From NCBI RefSeq assembly GCF_027942865.1, contig NC_134525.1:936723-1000722 (forward strand): DNA of 64,000 nucleotides, given 5' to 3'. Positions 36,901 through 46,124 of this stretch are shown one piece after another. Origin of the DNA: Odontesthes bonariensis (Eukaryota; Chordata; Actinopteri; Atheriniformes; Atherinopsidae). How positions within the stretch are numbered: the first letter of the stretch is position 1; the number at the start of each line of letters is the position of its first letter. A program made the translations under genes and the position numbers. A model generated the notes under the pieces. The model was not told the DNA's origin. It ran no database searches and saw only the letters and a list, made by a program, of their open reading frames with translations.

Positions 36901-39900
36901 GATTCACGTGTTAGGATTCACGTGTTAGGATTCACGTGTTAGGATTCACGTGTTAGGATTCACGTGTTAGGATGCACGTGTTAGGATTCACGTGTTAGGA
37001 TTCACGTGTTAGGATTCACGTGTTAGGATGCACGTGTTAGGATTCACGTGTTAGGATTCACGTGTTAGGATGCACGTGTTAGGATTCACGTGTTAGGATT
37101 CACATGTTAGGATTCACATTCACATGTTAGGATTCACATGCATCATCTGTGCATCAGCCGTCTGTCCTGACACAGAGGTTAAATCTCTGGGTCTGATCTT
37201 CAGATTCAGACTTTCTGTGTCACTAATACAACCCTCTTCTTCCTCCTCCTCTTCATCTTCCTCCTCCTCTTCCTCTTCCTCTTCCTCTTCCTCTTCATCT
37301 TCCTCCTCCTCTTCCTCTTCCTCTTCCTCTTCCTCCTCCTCTTCCTCTTCCTCTTCCTCTTCCTCCTCCTCTTCCTCTTCCTCTTCCTCCTCCTCTTCCT
37401 CTTCCTCTTCCTCCCTCAGGCCACTCAGGGTCCCTGCAACACCCCCAAACCAGGGATGCTGGACTTTGTCAACAAGGTTAAGTGGGACGCGTGGAAGTCT
37501 CTGGGCGCCATATCTCAGGTGGCGTTCAACTCCTTGTTCTGCTTCTGTTTGTCCTTTTCTGAAATCACCTGATCACTTCTGTGCCCGCCCCTTGTCCTTC
37601 AACATCTGTAAACAAACATCTGCATCTCTCAGGATGAAGCCAGGCAGCAGTACTGCGACCTGATTGGCTCCCTGGTGGCAGCAGAGGGTGGAAGCGCCGC
37701 CCGGGTTGCAGCGAAGCCCGCTGGCGGTGCGGCGGCCTACGAGACACTATTGGTCACCACGGAGGATGACATCACCACCATCCAGCTGAACCGACCGGCC
37801 AAGAAGAACGCCATCACAACAGAGGTGGGCGTGTGCTCGAGGTGTCGGGGGAAACAGGAAGTCAGGGGTTAAAGTGACATCATCCGTGATTTCTTTCAGA
37901 TGTACAACGAGATCATCGCCGCTCTGGAGCAGGCGGCGAAGGACGACTCTGTCATCACCGTCTTTACCGGTACGCACACACGCACAGCAAGCGGACAGGC
38001 TTTAAGCCCCGCCCACTGGTCATTGAAAGAGGTTGAGCAGAAACAGAGGCTACGCTGCTACATGCTAACCGCTAGTTAGCCACAGAGGCTACACTGCTAC
38101 ATGCTAACCGCTAGTTAGCCACAGAATCACAGAGGCTACTTTGTACATGCTAACCGCTAGTTAGCCACAGAAACACAGAGGCTACGCTGGTACATGCTAA
38201 CCGCTAGTTAGCCACAGAAACACAGAGGCTACGCTGGTACATGCTAACCGCTAGTTAGCCACAGAAACACAGAGGCTACGCTGCTACATGCTAACCGCTA
38301 GTTAGCCACAGAAACACAGAGGCTACGCTGCTACATGCTAACCGCTAGTTAGCCACAGAATCACAGAGGCTACTTTGTACATGCTAACCGCTAGTTAGCC
38401 ACAGAAACACAGAGGCTACGCTGGTACATGCTAACCGCTAGTTAGCCACAGAAACACAGAGGCTACGCTGCTACATGCTAACCGCTAGTTAGCCACAGAA
38501 ACACAGAGGCTACGCTGCTACATGCTAACCGCTAGTTAGCCACACAAAATGTACAAACTTTCCTGTCCACTGGAACTGGAACAGCTTTTACAAACAGCTG
38601 TGGGTCTTTCATTGAGTCTGTGTTTGCAGGTGATTAAACGTGTCTTGTTTGTTCGCTGCAGGTGCCGGCGACTTCTACTGCAGCGGAAACGACCTCACAA
38701 ACTTCACTAAGATCCCAGACGGAGGGGTGGAGGCCATGGCCAAGAGTGGAGGAGAGCTGCTCAGGTGATCGATGGATTTATTGGCAGAAGAAGCAGCTGA
38801 GACGCTCTGTCCTGTGGTCAAACATTAGCCAACCAAGCTAATCTGAAGTTTATTAACTGGGCTGCGCGGCGTCACCACAGGGGGGCGGTGCAGGCTGTGT
38901 TCTGGGTGTCAGTAATTCAGCAGAAGAAGTCATCCTCTAATGGAGGAGGATAAACAACAACAAGCGGAGCCTGATTTCTGAAGGATGAAGCAACATTTTC
39001 GATGTTTTTCTCCTCTGCAGGAAGTACGTGAGGGCTTACATCGACTTCCCCAAACCACTGGTTGCCGTGGTGAACGGCCCAGCTGTTGGAGTCTCTGTCA
39101 CTGTGCTGGGCCTGTTTGACCTGGTCTACGCCACAGAGAGGGTACGCACACACTTTTGGTCTCCTTTACTGTGTAACGTGCGCAGCACCGCCCCCTGCTG
39201 CACGGGAGAGTCTCGTTTTCCTGTGCAGGTGCAGCTTGTTTGTCCGGTTCGGCCGTTTGATTATTCTGCTTGGTTTCTACGAGCCTTTAAAGGTGCCATG
39301 GCATGAAATATATTTTTATAGGCTTTAGTGGTCCCCTAATACAGTATCTGAGTTTTTTCCCCCAAATTCTGCCTTGGTGCAGAATTACAGCCAGTCCCAA
39401 AAATGAGCTTTCCTTAGGATCCTCAGAATGAGCCGTTTAGGGTCTGCAGCTTTAAATCCAAAGCGGAGGGTGGGGGTGTGGCCTTACTTACGCCCGTGGT
39501 ACCTTGCGTAAATGTTTTGTGAATCGCTATGGCACGTAGATGGCGCGGCAGCCCTATGCCGTAAAACTAGCGAAACCTGTTGAAATTAGCTTACTTTGAC
39601 AATATGACGAACTAGTTAGTGAACTCTCCTACCACAGTCAAACATCAAGCAAGTGCTACACAAGACACAGCAAAAAAGGCGTGCATGAAGGGGAAAGCAG
39701 GAGTGAGGATTTTGACATTCTCATCTGATTGCTCTGATTTGCAAAGATGCACGTAGCGCTAGCGCTGGAACCATGAATGAATCATTATCCGGATGAAATG
39801 CACTGAATTTGCGGATTCATTCTTCTTCAGGAAGCTTGAAGTCGGGGGCTTTGGTCTAAAATGAGCGAGCTAACCATCTCATGGGCATGCAAACACCTCC

Positions 39901-42900
39901 AACAGCCCAGTTGGCAGAGATAAGAGCTTGCTAACATGACACACGCATACCTGATGCTATTAGCTGCATAGCTAACGATAAAAAACCCTTTCCTGTGATA
40001 ACAAGCTATATAACTATACTGTACATACAGGAAAGCAACACAATTATAGAGCGTTAAATTACTTACTCTCGGGAATGAGATCCTTCCCCAAGTGAGGGAC
40101 GAATGGAGCAGGAGGTTGGCAGGCGGATCGGTGCGGCGTCTGCAGTGATGCGGGCTCTGCACCGGCCCGTCGTGGTGAAGAAGAAGCTGAGCCAGAAGGC
40201 CAAGCTCTCGATTTACCGGTCAGTCTATGTTCCTACCCTCACCTATGGTCACGAGCTGTGGGTAGTGACCGAGAGAATGAGATTGCGAATACAAGCGGCT
40301 GAAATGAGTTTCCTCCGCAGCGTGTCTGGGCTCTCCCTTGGGCTCGGTATTAGCCCAAGTTCTGGAAACATTCGTCTGTGAAATATTTGGCGTACACACA
40401 AATCTCTTCGGTTCTGTCGTCACTTTCCCAGAAAAAAACAAAATCTGTCCACTGGCTCTTTAGATGGTTCTGATGCAGGAGCTCTAAACAGATTTTTTAC
40501 ATCCATGTACAGAGCGATGAGCTGGCCAAAGAGCTGTGGGCGGGGAAAGGCAGTTTATTGGCTCTGGGTGGAAACAACCTCCACGTCATAAGCAGCGGCT
40601 TTCCCGATCAGGCCTTCTGCATGCTCACATTTCCAAAGGCGGAGAATAATTTCCAGTGCATAGTTTAGGTCTATCGTCATTTTTAGCCACTGGGGGACCG
40701 CAGGCGGGCTAGAGGAACTCATATTAATGTTAAACAACCTTAAAAAGTGAAAATCTCATGCCATGGCTCCTTTAAAGGTGACGTATTGTGTAAAAACCCT
40801 TTCTTCCTGATCCTGGGAGCATATGTCGGGCTGTCTGAAGTCACCAACGAGTGTAAAACTCCCCAAAAACACGTGAAATTGTTAACAAAAAAAAGGCAGA
40901 ATATGTCACCTTTAAATGGCTCTGGCTGTGAAGGAAGCTTCTATCAACCAGGAGATGATAAAGCTTCATGTTCTGATACAGATCACAGATTTTAACGATC
41001 CGTATCAGAACAGGAACCAGCAGCTGTGGGGTGGTTAACGGGCTCCAGATGTTTGCATCTGCACCACATTCATGTCGTCTCTGTGTGTCTCAGGCCAGCT
41101 TCCACACTCCCTTCAGCCAGCTGGGTCAGAGCGCCGAGGGCTGCTCCTCCTACACCTTCCCCAAAATGATGGGCAATGCCAAGGTACCCCCACCCACAGG
41201 TCACATGATCTGCTGTCAGCAGGAACATCGGCTGTGTTCCAAACCGCATACTTCTCATACTAACTTTCTGAGTTAGTATGCGAGTTTGAGTAAGCGAGAA
41301 GTTCCCGGATGCATACTAGATTCTCCGAAATGTTGGGTATGCATCATGAGGTTACTACTCATACTCAAACTACCCAAGATGCAACGTAACGTGACGTCGC
41401 CGATCGTCATTTCCTGTCAAAACGGCAGTTTCAAGCTAGCTACAACAAGGGTAGGTTCACTTCCTGTTTTCAGAACAAAAGCACCAATTGTATCATAATG
41501 GCTTCCCCTATGAGTAGTAACCTCATGATGCATACCCAACATTTCGGAGAGTCTAGTATGCATCCGGGAACTTCTCGCTTACTCAAACTCGCATACTAAC
41601 TCAAAACGTTAGTAGGAGAAGTATGCAGTTTCGAACACAGCCTATGCAGTATGTAGTATTTAGTATACAGTATGTTGTATGCAGTATGTAGTATATAGTA
41701 TGTAGTATGCAGTATACAGTATGCAGTATATACGGTAGTATACAGTAGGCAGTATGTAGTAGGCAGTATGTAGTATGCAGTATGTAGTAGGCAGTATGTA
41801 GTAGGCAGTATGTAGTAGGCAGTATGTAGTAGGCAGTATGTAGTAGGCAGTATGTAGTATGCAGTATGGAGTATGTAGTAGGCAGTATGTAGTAGGCAGT
41901 AGGCAGTATGTAGTATGCAGTATGTAGTAGGCAGTATGTAGTAGGCAGTATATAGTATGCAGTATATACGGTAGTATACAGTATGTAGTATGTAGTATGC
42001 AGTATGTAGTAGGCAGTATATAGTATGCAGTAGGTAGTGTGTAGTATACAGTATGCAGTATGTAGTATGCAGTATGTAGTAGGCAGTATGTAGTAGGCAG
42101 TATATAGTATGCAGTAGGTAGTGTGTAGTATGCAGTATGTAGTATGCAGTATGTAGTAGGCAGTATGTAGTAGGCAGTATATAGTATGCAGTATATACGG
42201 TAGTATACAGTATGTAGTATGTAGTATGCAGTATGTAGTAGGCAGTATATAGTATGCAGTAGGTAGTGTGTAGTATACAGTATGCAGTATGTAGTATGCA
42301 GTATGTAGTAGGCAGTATGTAGTAGGCAGTATATAGTATGCAGTAGGTAGTGTGTAGTATGCAGTATGTAGTATGCAGTATGTAGTAGGCAGTATATAGT
42401 ATGCAGTAGGTAGTGTGTAGTATGCAGTATGTAGTATGCAGTATGTAGTAGGCAGTATGTAGTAGGCAGTATATAGTATGCAGTAGGTAGTGTGTAGTAT
42501 GCAGTATGTAGTATGCGGTTTGGAACGCTGTTCTCTGATGCCGCCGCCGTCTCCTCAGGCCAATGAGATGCTGCTGTTCAACAAGAAGCTGACGGCGGTC
42601 CAGGCCTGCGAGCTGGGCCTGGTCACCGAGGTTTTCCCCGACAGCAGCTTCCAGTCGGAGGTCTGGACCCGGCTGAAGGCCTACGCCCAGCTGCCCCGTG
42701 ATGTACGCCTTCTTCTTCTGTTGTTTTGGCTCTATGTGCTGAGGCGTCCCCTGGAATACTAACTGTCTGTGTCTCTGCCAGTCTCTGGCTCTGTCCAAGC
42801 AGCTGATCCGGTCCATGGAGAAGGAGCGTCTGTACGCCGTCAACGACGCCGAGGTGGAGCGCCTGATGGAGCGCTGGACGTCAGAGGAGTGTTTCAACGC

Positions 42901-42937
42901 CGTCATGAGCTTCTTCCAGGCCAGGGCCAAACTCTGA
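30958..42937 (+). CDS. eci2: Enoyl-CoA delta isomerase 2 (11 exons, 397 aa)
   Basis: It shifts 3-cis/trans double bonds to 2-trans-enoyl-CoA during beta-oxidation of unsaturated fatty acids, in mitochondria and peroxisomes. Exons: 30958-31013, 32680-32738, 32865-32968, 37420-37518, 37633-37824, 37900-37969, 38662-38764, 39021-39141, 41094-41183, 42559-42702 and 42782-42937; phases fit throughout (1,194 nt). Residues 1-38 form an Arg/Ser-rich presequence-like N terminus. An acyl-CoA-binding domain follows (about 40-115; [22 protein letters not shown]), then the crotonase fold with [16 protein letters not shown] and [12 protein letters not shown], where Glu283 is the probable catalytic residue. 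The C terminus AKL is a PTS1 variant (human has SKL). Length matches human ECI2 (about 394 aa). Confidence 0.97.
31757..32146. mobile_element. Harbinger-like MITE in eci2 intron 1
   Basis: The ends GGCTGCGGCTACACGAAAACG-type (left) and CGTTTTCGTGTGGCCGTAGCC-type (right) are inverted repeats, and flanking TTA at 31754-31756 and 32147-32149 forms a 3-bp duplication, as made by PIF/Harbinger elements. The interior has no transposase frame. It has long inverted symmetry around several AAACG blocks. Confidence 0.8.
32384..32475. repeat. AT/ATAC microsatellite in eci2 intron 1
   Basis: Runs of ATATAT, ACATATATATAC and similar dinucleotide-rich sequence. It lies between the MITE and exon 2. Confidence 0.8.
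32977..37140. repeat. 14-bp tandem array in eci2 intron 3, about 295 copies
   Basis: The unit is GTTAGGATTCACAC, with variants ending AT or GT and a second form GTTAGGATGCACAT. Longer blocks bounded by GCACATTCACATGTTAGG recur every roughly 130-250 bp, indicating higher-order duplication. The last part (36,830 onward) is dominated by the CACGTG form. The array fills almost the entire intron between the two halves of the acyl-CoA-binding domain. Confidence 0.97.
37226..37415. repeat. TCC/TCT polypyrimidine tract next to the eci2 exon 4 acceptor
   Basis: About 190 bases of CTTCCT and CTCCTC that run directly into the acceptor CCCTCAG before exon 4 at 37420. Translated on the plus strand it gives a long polyserine frame, which is an artefact. 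It is an unusually long pyrimidine tract for a splice acceptor. Confidence 0.95.
38036..38545. repeat. 47-bp tandem array in eci2 intron 6, about 11 copies
   Basis: The unit contains ACATGCTAACCGCTAGTTAG, then CCACAGAAACACAGAGGCTA and CGCTGCT. Some units are shortened or read TTTGT or CTGGT in place of CTGCT. The CTAACCGCTAGTTAG part is a near-perfect palindrome. Confidence 0.95.
39291..40771. mobile_element. TTAA-target DNA element (1,481 bp) in eci2 intron 8
   Basis: The ends AGGTGCCATGGCATGA (left) and TCATGCCATGGCTCCT (right) are inverted repeats with one mismatch, flanked by TTAA at 39287-39290 and 40772-40775. A four-base TTAA duplication is the signature of piggyBac- or Kolobok-type transposition. 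The interior has no transposase. It holds a LINE fragment at about 40090-40375. Confidence 0.85.
40090..40375 (+). mobile_element. RTE/Rex3-type LINE fragment
   Basis: The plus-strand frame from 40103 contains [40 protein letters not shown] and [19 protein letters not shown], the conserved C-terminal part of teleost RTE-type reverse transcriptase proteins. It is short and truncated at both ends, nested in the TTAA element. Confidence 0.8.
40776..40911. mobile_element. 136-bp TTAA MITE sharing its target site with the previous element
   Basis: The ends AGGTGACGTATT (left) and AATATGTCACCT (right) are inverted repeats with one mismatch. TTAA lies at 40772-40775 and 40912-40915; the first is also the right-hand TTAA of the 39291-40771 element. 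A similar end (GGAATATGTCACCTTTA) occurs near 44800-44817. Confidence 0.85.
41231..41641. mobile_element. Long-TIR foldback/MITE element in eci2 intron 9
   Basis: The left end GCTGTGTTCCAAACCGCATA is the inverse of the right end TATGCAGTTTCGAACACAGC with few mismatches. The arms continue for about 130 bases, sharing for example CATACTAGA/TCTAGTATG and GTTGGGTATGCATCATGAGG against its complement. No coding sequence is present. The target duplication is unclear. Confidence 0.85.
41645..42530. repeat. GTAGTATGCA-type array in eci2 intron 9
   Basis: Built from CAGTATGTAGTAGG, CAGTATGTAGTATG and related 7-14 bp pieces, with a higher-order block (TATATACGGTAGTATACAG and GTAGGTAGTGTG markers) repeating every roughly 250 bp. 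The right edge reads GTATGCGGTTTGGAAC, the same as the complement of the terminus of the preceding element. It stops about 30 bp before eci2 exon 10. Confidence 0.95.
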
Positions 42938-43134
42938 TGGACGCCCCGACACACTTAAAGAGGGGCGTGTTCGTCCACGGAGGATGAATCATGTCCTCTG
43001 GGGGAATCGGGCGGCTCTAACGTGCTTTTCATTGTGTTAACTCTGTGTTCTTGTGGAAATATTCCAGATTTCAGCAGCTCGCTGAGGCCTGTTGGCAGAA
43101 TGAAAAGCACTTTAGATCTCCTGGTGGGAACTGT

Positions 43135-43250
43135 TGGGGTCACAGGGGCAACCTGATGGGGTCACAGGGGCAACCTGATGGGGTCACAGGGGCAACCTGA
43201 TGGGGTCACAGGGGCAACCTGATGGGGTCACAGGGGGAACCTGATGGGAA
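43135..43250. repeat. 22-bp minisatellite in the eci2 3' UTR
   Basis: About five copies of a unit with GGGGTCACAGGGGCAACCTG. It starts about 200 bases after the eci2 stop codon. Confidence 0.9.
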
Positions 43251-43870
43251 CTGTACACCATCTCAGATCATCAATGGGACACTTACACCATCTTACACCA
43301 CCTCAGATCATCAATGGGACACTTACACCATCTTACACCATCTCAGATCATCAATGGGAACTGTACACCATCTCAGATCATCAATGGGAACTGTACACCA
43401 TCTCAGATCATCAATGGGAACTGTACACCATCTCAGATCATCAATGGGAACTGTACACCATCTCAGATCATCAATGGGAACTGTACACCACCTCAGATCA
43501 GTAATGGGGCACTTACACCACCTCCGATCATCAATGGGACACTTACACCATCTCAGATCAGTAATGGGGCACTTACACCACCTCAGATCATCAATGGGGC
43601 ACTTACACCATCTTACACCATCTCAGATCATCAATGGGGCACTTACACCATCTTGCACCACCTCAGATCATCAATGGGACACTTACACCATCTTACACCA
43701 TCTCAGATCATCAATGGGGCACTTACACCATCTTGCACCACCTCAGATCATCAATGGGACACTTACACCATCTTGCACCATCTCAGATCATCAATGGGAC
43801 ACTTACACCATCTTGCACCATCTCAGATCATCAATGGGACACTTACACCATCTTGCACCACCTCAGATGG
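43250..43870. repeat. 30/41-bp minisatellite in the eci2 3' UTR
   Basis: The unit core is CTCAGATCATCAATGGGACA with CTTACACCATCTTACACC; short units of 30 bp (AACTGTACACCAT form) come first and longer ones follow. It lies between the stop codon and the likely poly-A signal, so it is probably transcribed into eci2 mRNA. Frames in it are artefacts. Confidence 0.93.
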
Positions 43871-44322
43871 TGCTGTGTGGACACCAGCTCTGATGTGAAC
43901 TGGCTCCAGTTGTTAGCCAGACCTGTGCTCAGCTCTGGGGGTTGAAATGCAGAAGCTCCCCTGACTCCTTCAGCGCCCCCACCAGGACGACTTCTGAACA
44001 AGTCGAGTCGTCCTGAGCGCCCGGCTGCAGACGGATGGCGTTCTCCCGGTCGCTGGCAGTCAGCTGACCTGCAGGCTACTACATGTGTGACATCCTTTTT
44101 GTCATGATGGATCCACCGTGGATCAGAGATCAAGTAGTTTAATGTTTGATTTTTTAACAGAATCAGCTGCCTTCACTTCTCTTTGGGACCGAACCTGGAT
44201 CCTGATCCGATGCTTGTTCTGTCGGGACGTCATGAAAACCTTGGAGTTAAAGTGCCTTCGACTCACTGAATTAAGTTTAGATCGACGCTGCTAATCATGT
44301 TTGTTCTTCTTCTGTTAACTTT

Positions 44323-44328
44323 AATAAA
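44323..44328 (+). terminator. eci2: Candidate poly-A signal of eci2
   Basis: AATAAA followed by a GT/T-rich stretch (GGTTTGTTCCTGTTTGTG at 44349-44366). It would give a 3' UTR of about 1.4 kb including the two minisatellites. No earlier AATAAA is evident in 42938-44320. Confidence 0.65.
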
Positions 44329-44369
44329 AACACGTTCTCATATTTAACGGTTTGTTCCTGTTTGTGTGA

Positions 44370-44955
44370 AAGATTCTTGGATCAGTTTCTCAGAAAAAAA
44401 GCCGTTTTAACAGGAAGAAACCTGATAACTGAAGGCTCCGCCTCCCATTCTACTAAAGCAAACCTGTATTTAAAATGTTTAAAGGCAGTAATTAACGGTA
44501 CACATGCATTACTACGAGTTTCACTGTGTACATCTCCGGCTTGGTCCATCACTGTTGATGAGAAAGCATTGTTTGCTAGCATCTGCTGCTAGCTTACAGC
44601 TACATGCTAAACTGTTTCCCTGTGGGACCAACAGCAGGTGTCACCGTGAGGAGAAGAAGTCTTTCTCAGGAAGGGAGGTTGGTCTGGTGTTAGCAGAGCG
44701 GTTTCAGTAGGACTGAGCCGCTGTGCTTCAACCACCAGGTGTTCTGACCCGAGCCCGTTTCAGACGTCTCAGTAAAGGTGTTAACTTGTTAAAAAAAGGT
44801 GGAATATGTCACCTTTAGGTCCGAGCACTGAGTCCTGTGTAACTGTCACAGTTCAGGTTAGAAAAGAGGATTAAATGCAGGTGAAGAAATAATGTTGAAC
44901 GGGAACAAAAATGAATGAAAAAACAGAGGAGGCGGGCAGCGGTAGAACAGGTGAG
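44370..44955. other. Intergenic region between the convergent eci2 and gal3st2-like genes
   Basis: No gene recognised. GGAATATGTCACCTTTA at about 44801-44817 is the end of the same TTAA MITE family seen at 40776-40911. Confidence 0.5.
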
Positions 44956-44959
44956 CGGA

Positions 44960-45706
44960 CGTGAGTAAACAGGTGAGCGGACAGGTGAGCAAACAGGCGA
45001 GTAAACAGGTGAGTGGGCAGGTGAGCGGACAGGTGAGCGGGCACGTGAGCGGGCAGGGGAGTAAACAGGTGAGCGGGCAGGTGAGCGGGCAGGGGAGCGG
45101 ACAGGTGAGCGAGCAGGTGAGCGGACAGGGGAGAGGACAGGTGAGCGGACAGGTGAGCGGACAGGTGAGCGGGCAGGGGAGAGGACAGGTGAGCGGGCAG
45201 GGGAGCGGACAGGTGAGCGGACAGGTGAGCGGGCAGGGGAGAGGACAGGTGAGCAAACAGGGGAGCGGACAGGTGAGTGAACAGGTGAGCGGACAGGTGA
45301 GCGGGCAGGGGAGCGGGCAGGTGAGCGGACGTGAATAAACAGGCGAGCGGACAGATGAGCAAACAGGTGAGCGGGCAGGTGAGCGGACGTGAGTAAACAG
45401 GTGAGCGGACAGATGAGCGGACAGGTGAGCAAACAGGTGAGCGGGCAGGTGAGCGGACAGGTGAGCAAACAGGTGAGCGGGCAGGTGAGCGGACAGGTGA
45501 GCGGACAGGTGAGCAAACAGGTGAGCGGGCAGGTGAGCGGACAGGTGAGCAAACAGGCGAGTAAACAGGTGAGCGGACAGGTGAGCAAACAGGTGAGCAA
45601 ACAGGCGAGTAAACAGGTGAGCGGACAGGTGAGCGGGCAGGTGAGCGGGCAGGTGAGCGGACAGGTGAGCGAGCAGGTGAGCGAGCAGGTGAGCGGGCAG
45701 GTGGCG
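44960..45706. repeat. 12-bp tandem array AGGTGAGCGGAC, about 60 copies
   Basis: The unit is AGGTGAGCGGAC with variants GCGGGC, GCAAAC, GGGGAG and GCGAGT. Most units contain CAGGTGAG, identical to the consensus 5' splice site. The array lies just past the gal3st2-like poly-A signal, between the two converging genes. Long frames on both strands are artefacts. Confidence 0.96.
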
Positions 45707-45753
45707 GCCTCTGACAGAACAACACAAGATGAACATATCAGCCGATAAAAAGA

Positions 45754-45759
45754 TTTATT
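45754..45759 (-). terminator. Candidate poly-A signal of the gal3st2-like gene
   Basis: AATAAA on the minus strand, about 370 bases past the stop codon at 46125 and about 50 bases before the CAGGTGAG array begins. Confidence 0.65.
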
Positions 45760-46124
45760 ATCAGAAGGAAAATATTCAAATCCAAACTGCAAACGATCAC
45801 AGGATGAAGGACTGTCAGATGCCTCCTGAACCAGCGTGCTCTGCACCAGTCTTTACATCCAGTCCCAGCCCGGCCATCGTCAGGCTCACCGGAACCGGGT
45901 TCGGTCCCTTTCCTGCAGATTACTCCAGACTTTCACTCATTTTCTGAGCAGCTGTTACAGTCCTGCTGCACGGCTCCGGTTGGTGGTTCCTGCCTCAGAA
46001 CCTGGTGAAAAGCACCGAGGCTCCTTTAAAGCAGCTTTGCATCTGAAGGAGGGTCGGAGGGAAACATTCTGACCCAGAGTTTACGCTGGGAGCACATTTA
46101 ATCCTTCTCTGTCCCATCTGAACA

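Noticed and set aside
32977-37140. Interstitial telomere repeat
   Set aside because: TTAGG is separated by a constant 9 bases and never forms (TTAGGG)n or (TTAGG)n.
37124-37663. Polyserine protein frame
   Set aside because: The TCC/TCT tract translated in one frame; the true coding segment here is eci2 exon 4 in another frame with clear splice sites.
44815-45846. Three overlapping frames of about 280-340 codons on the minus strand
   Set aside because: All are readings of the 12-bp AGGTGAGCGGAC array in different phases.
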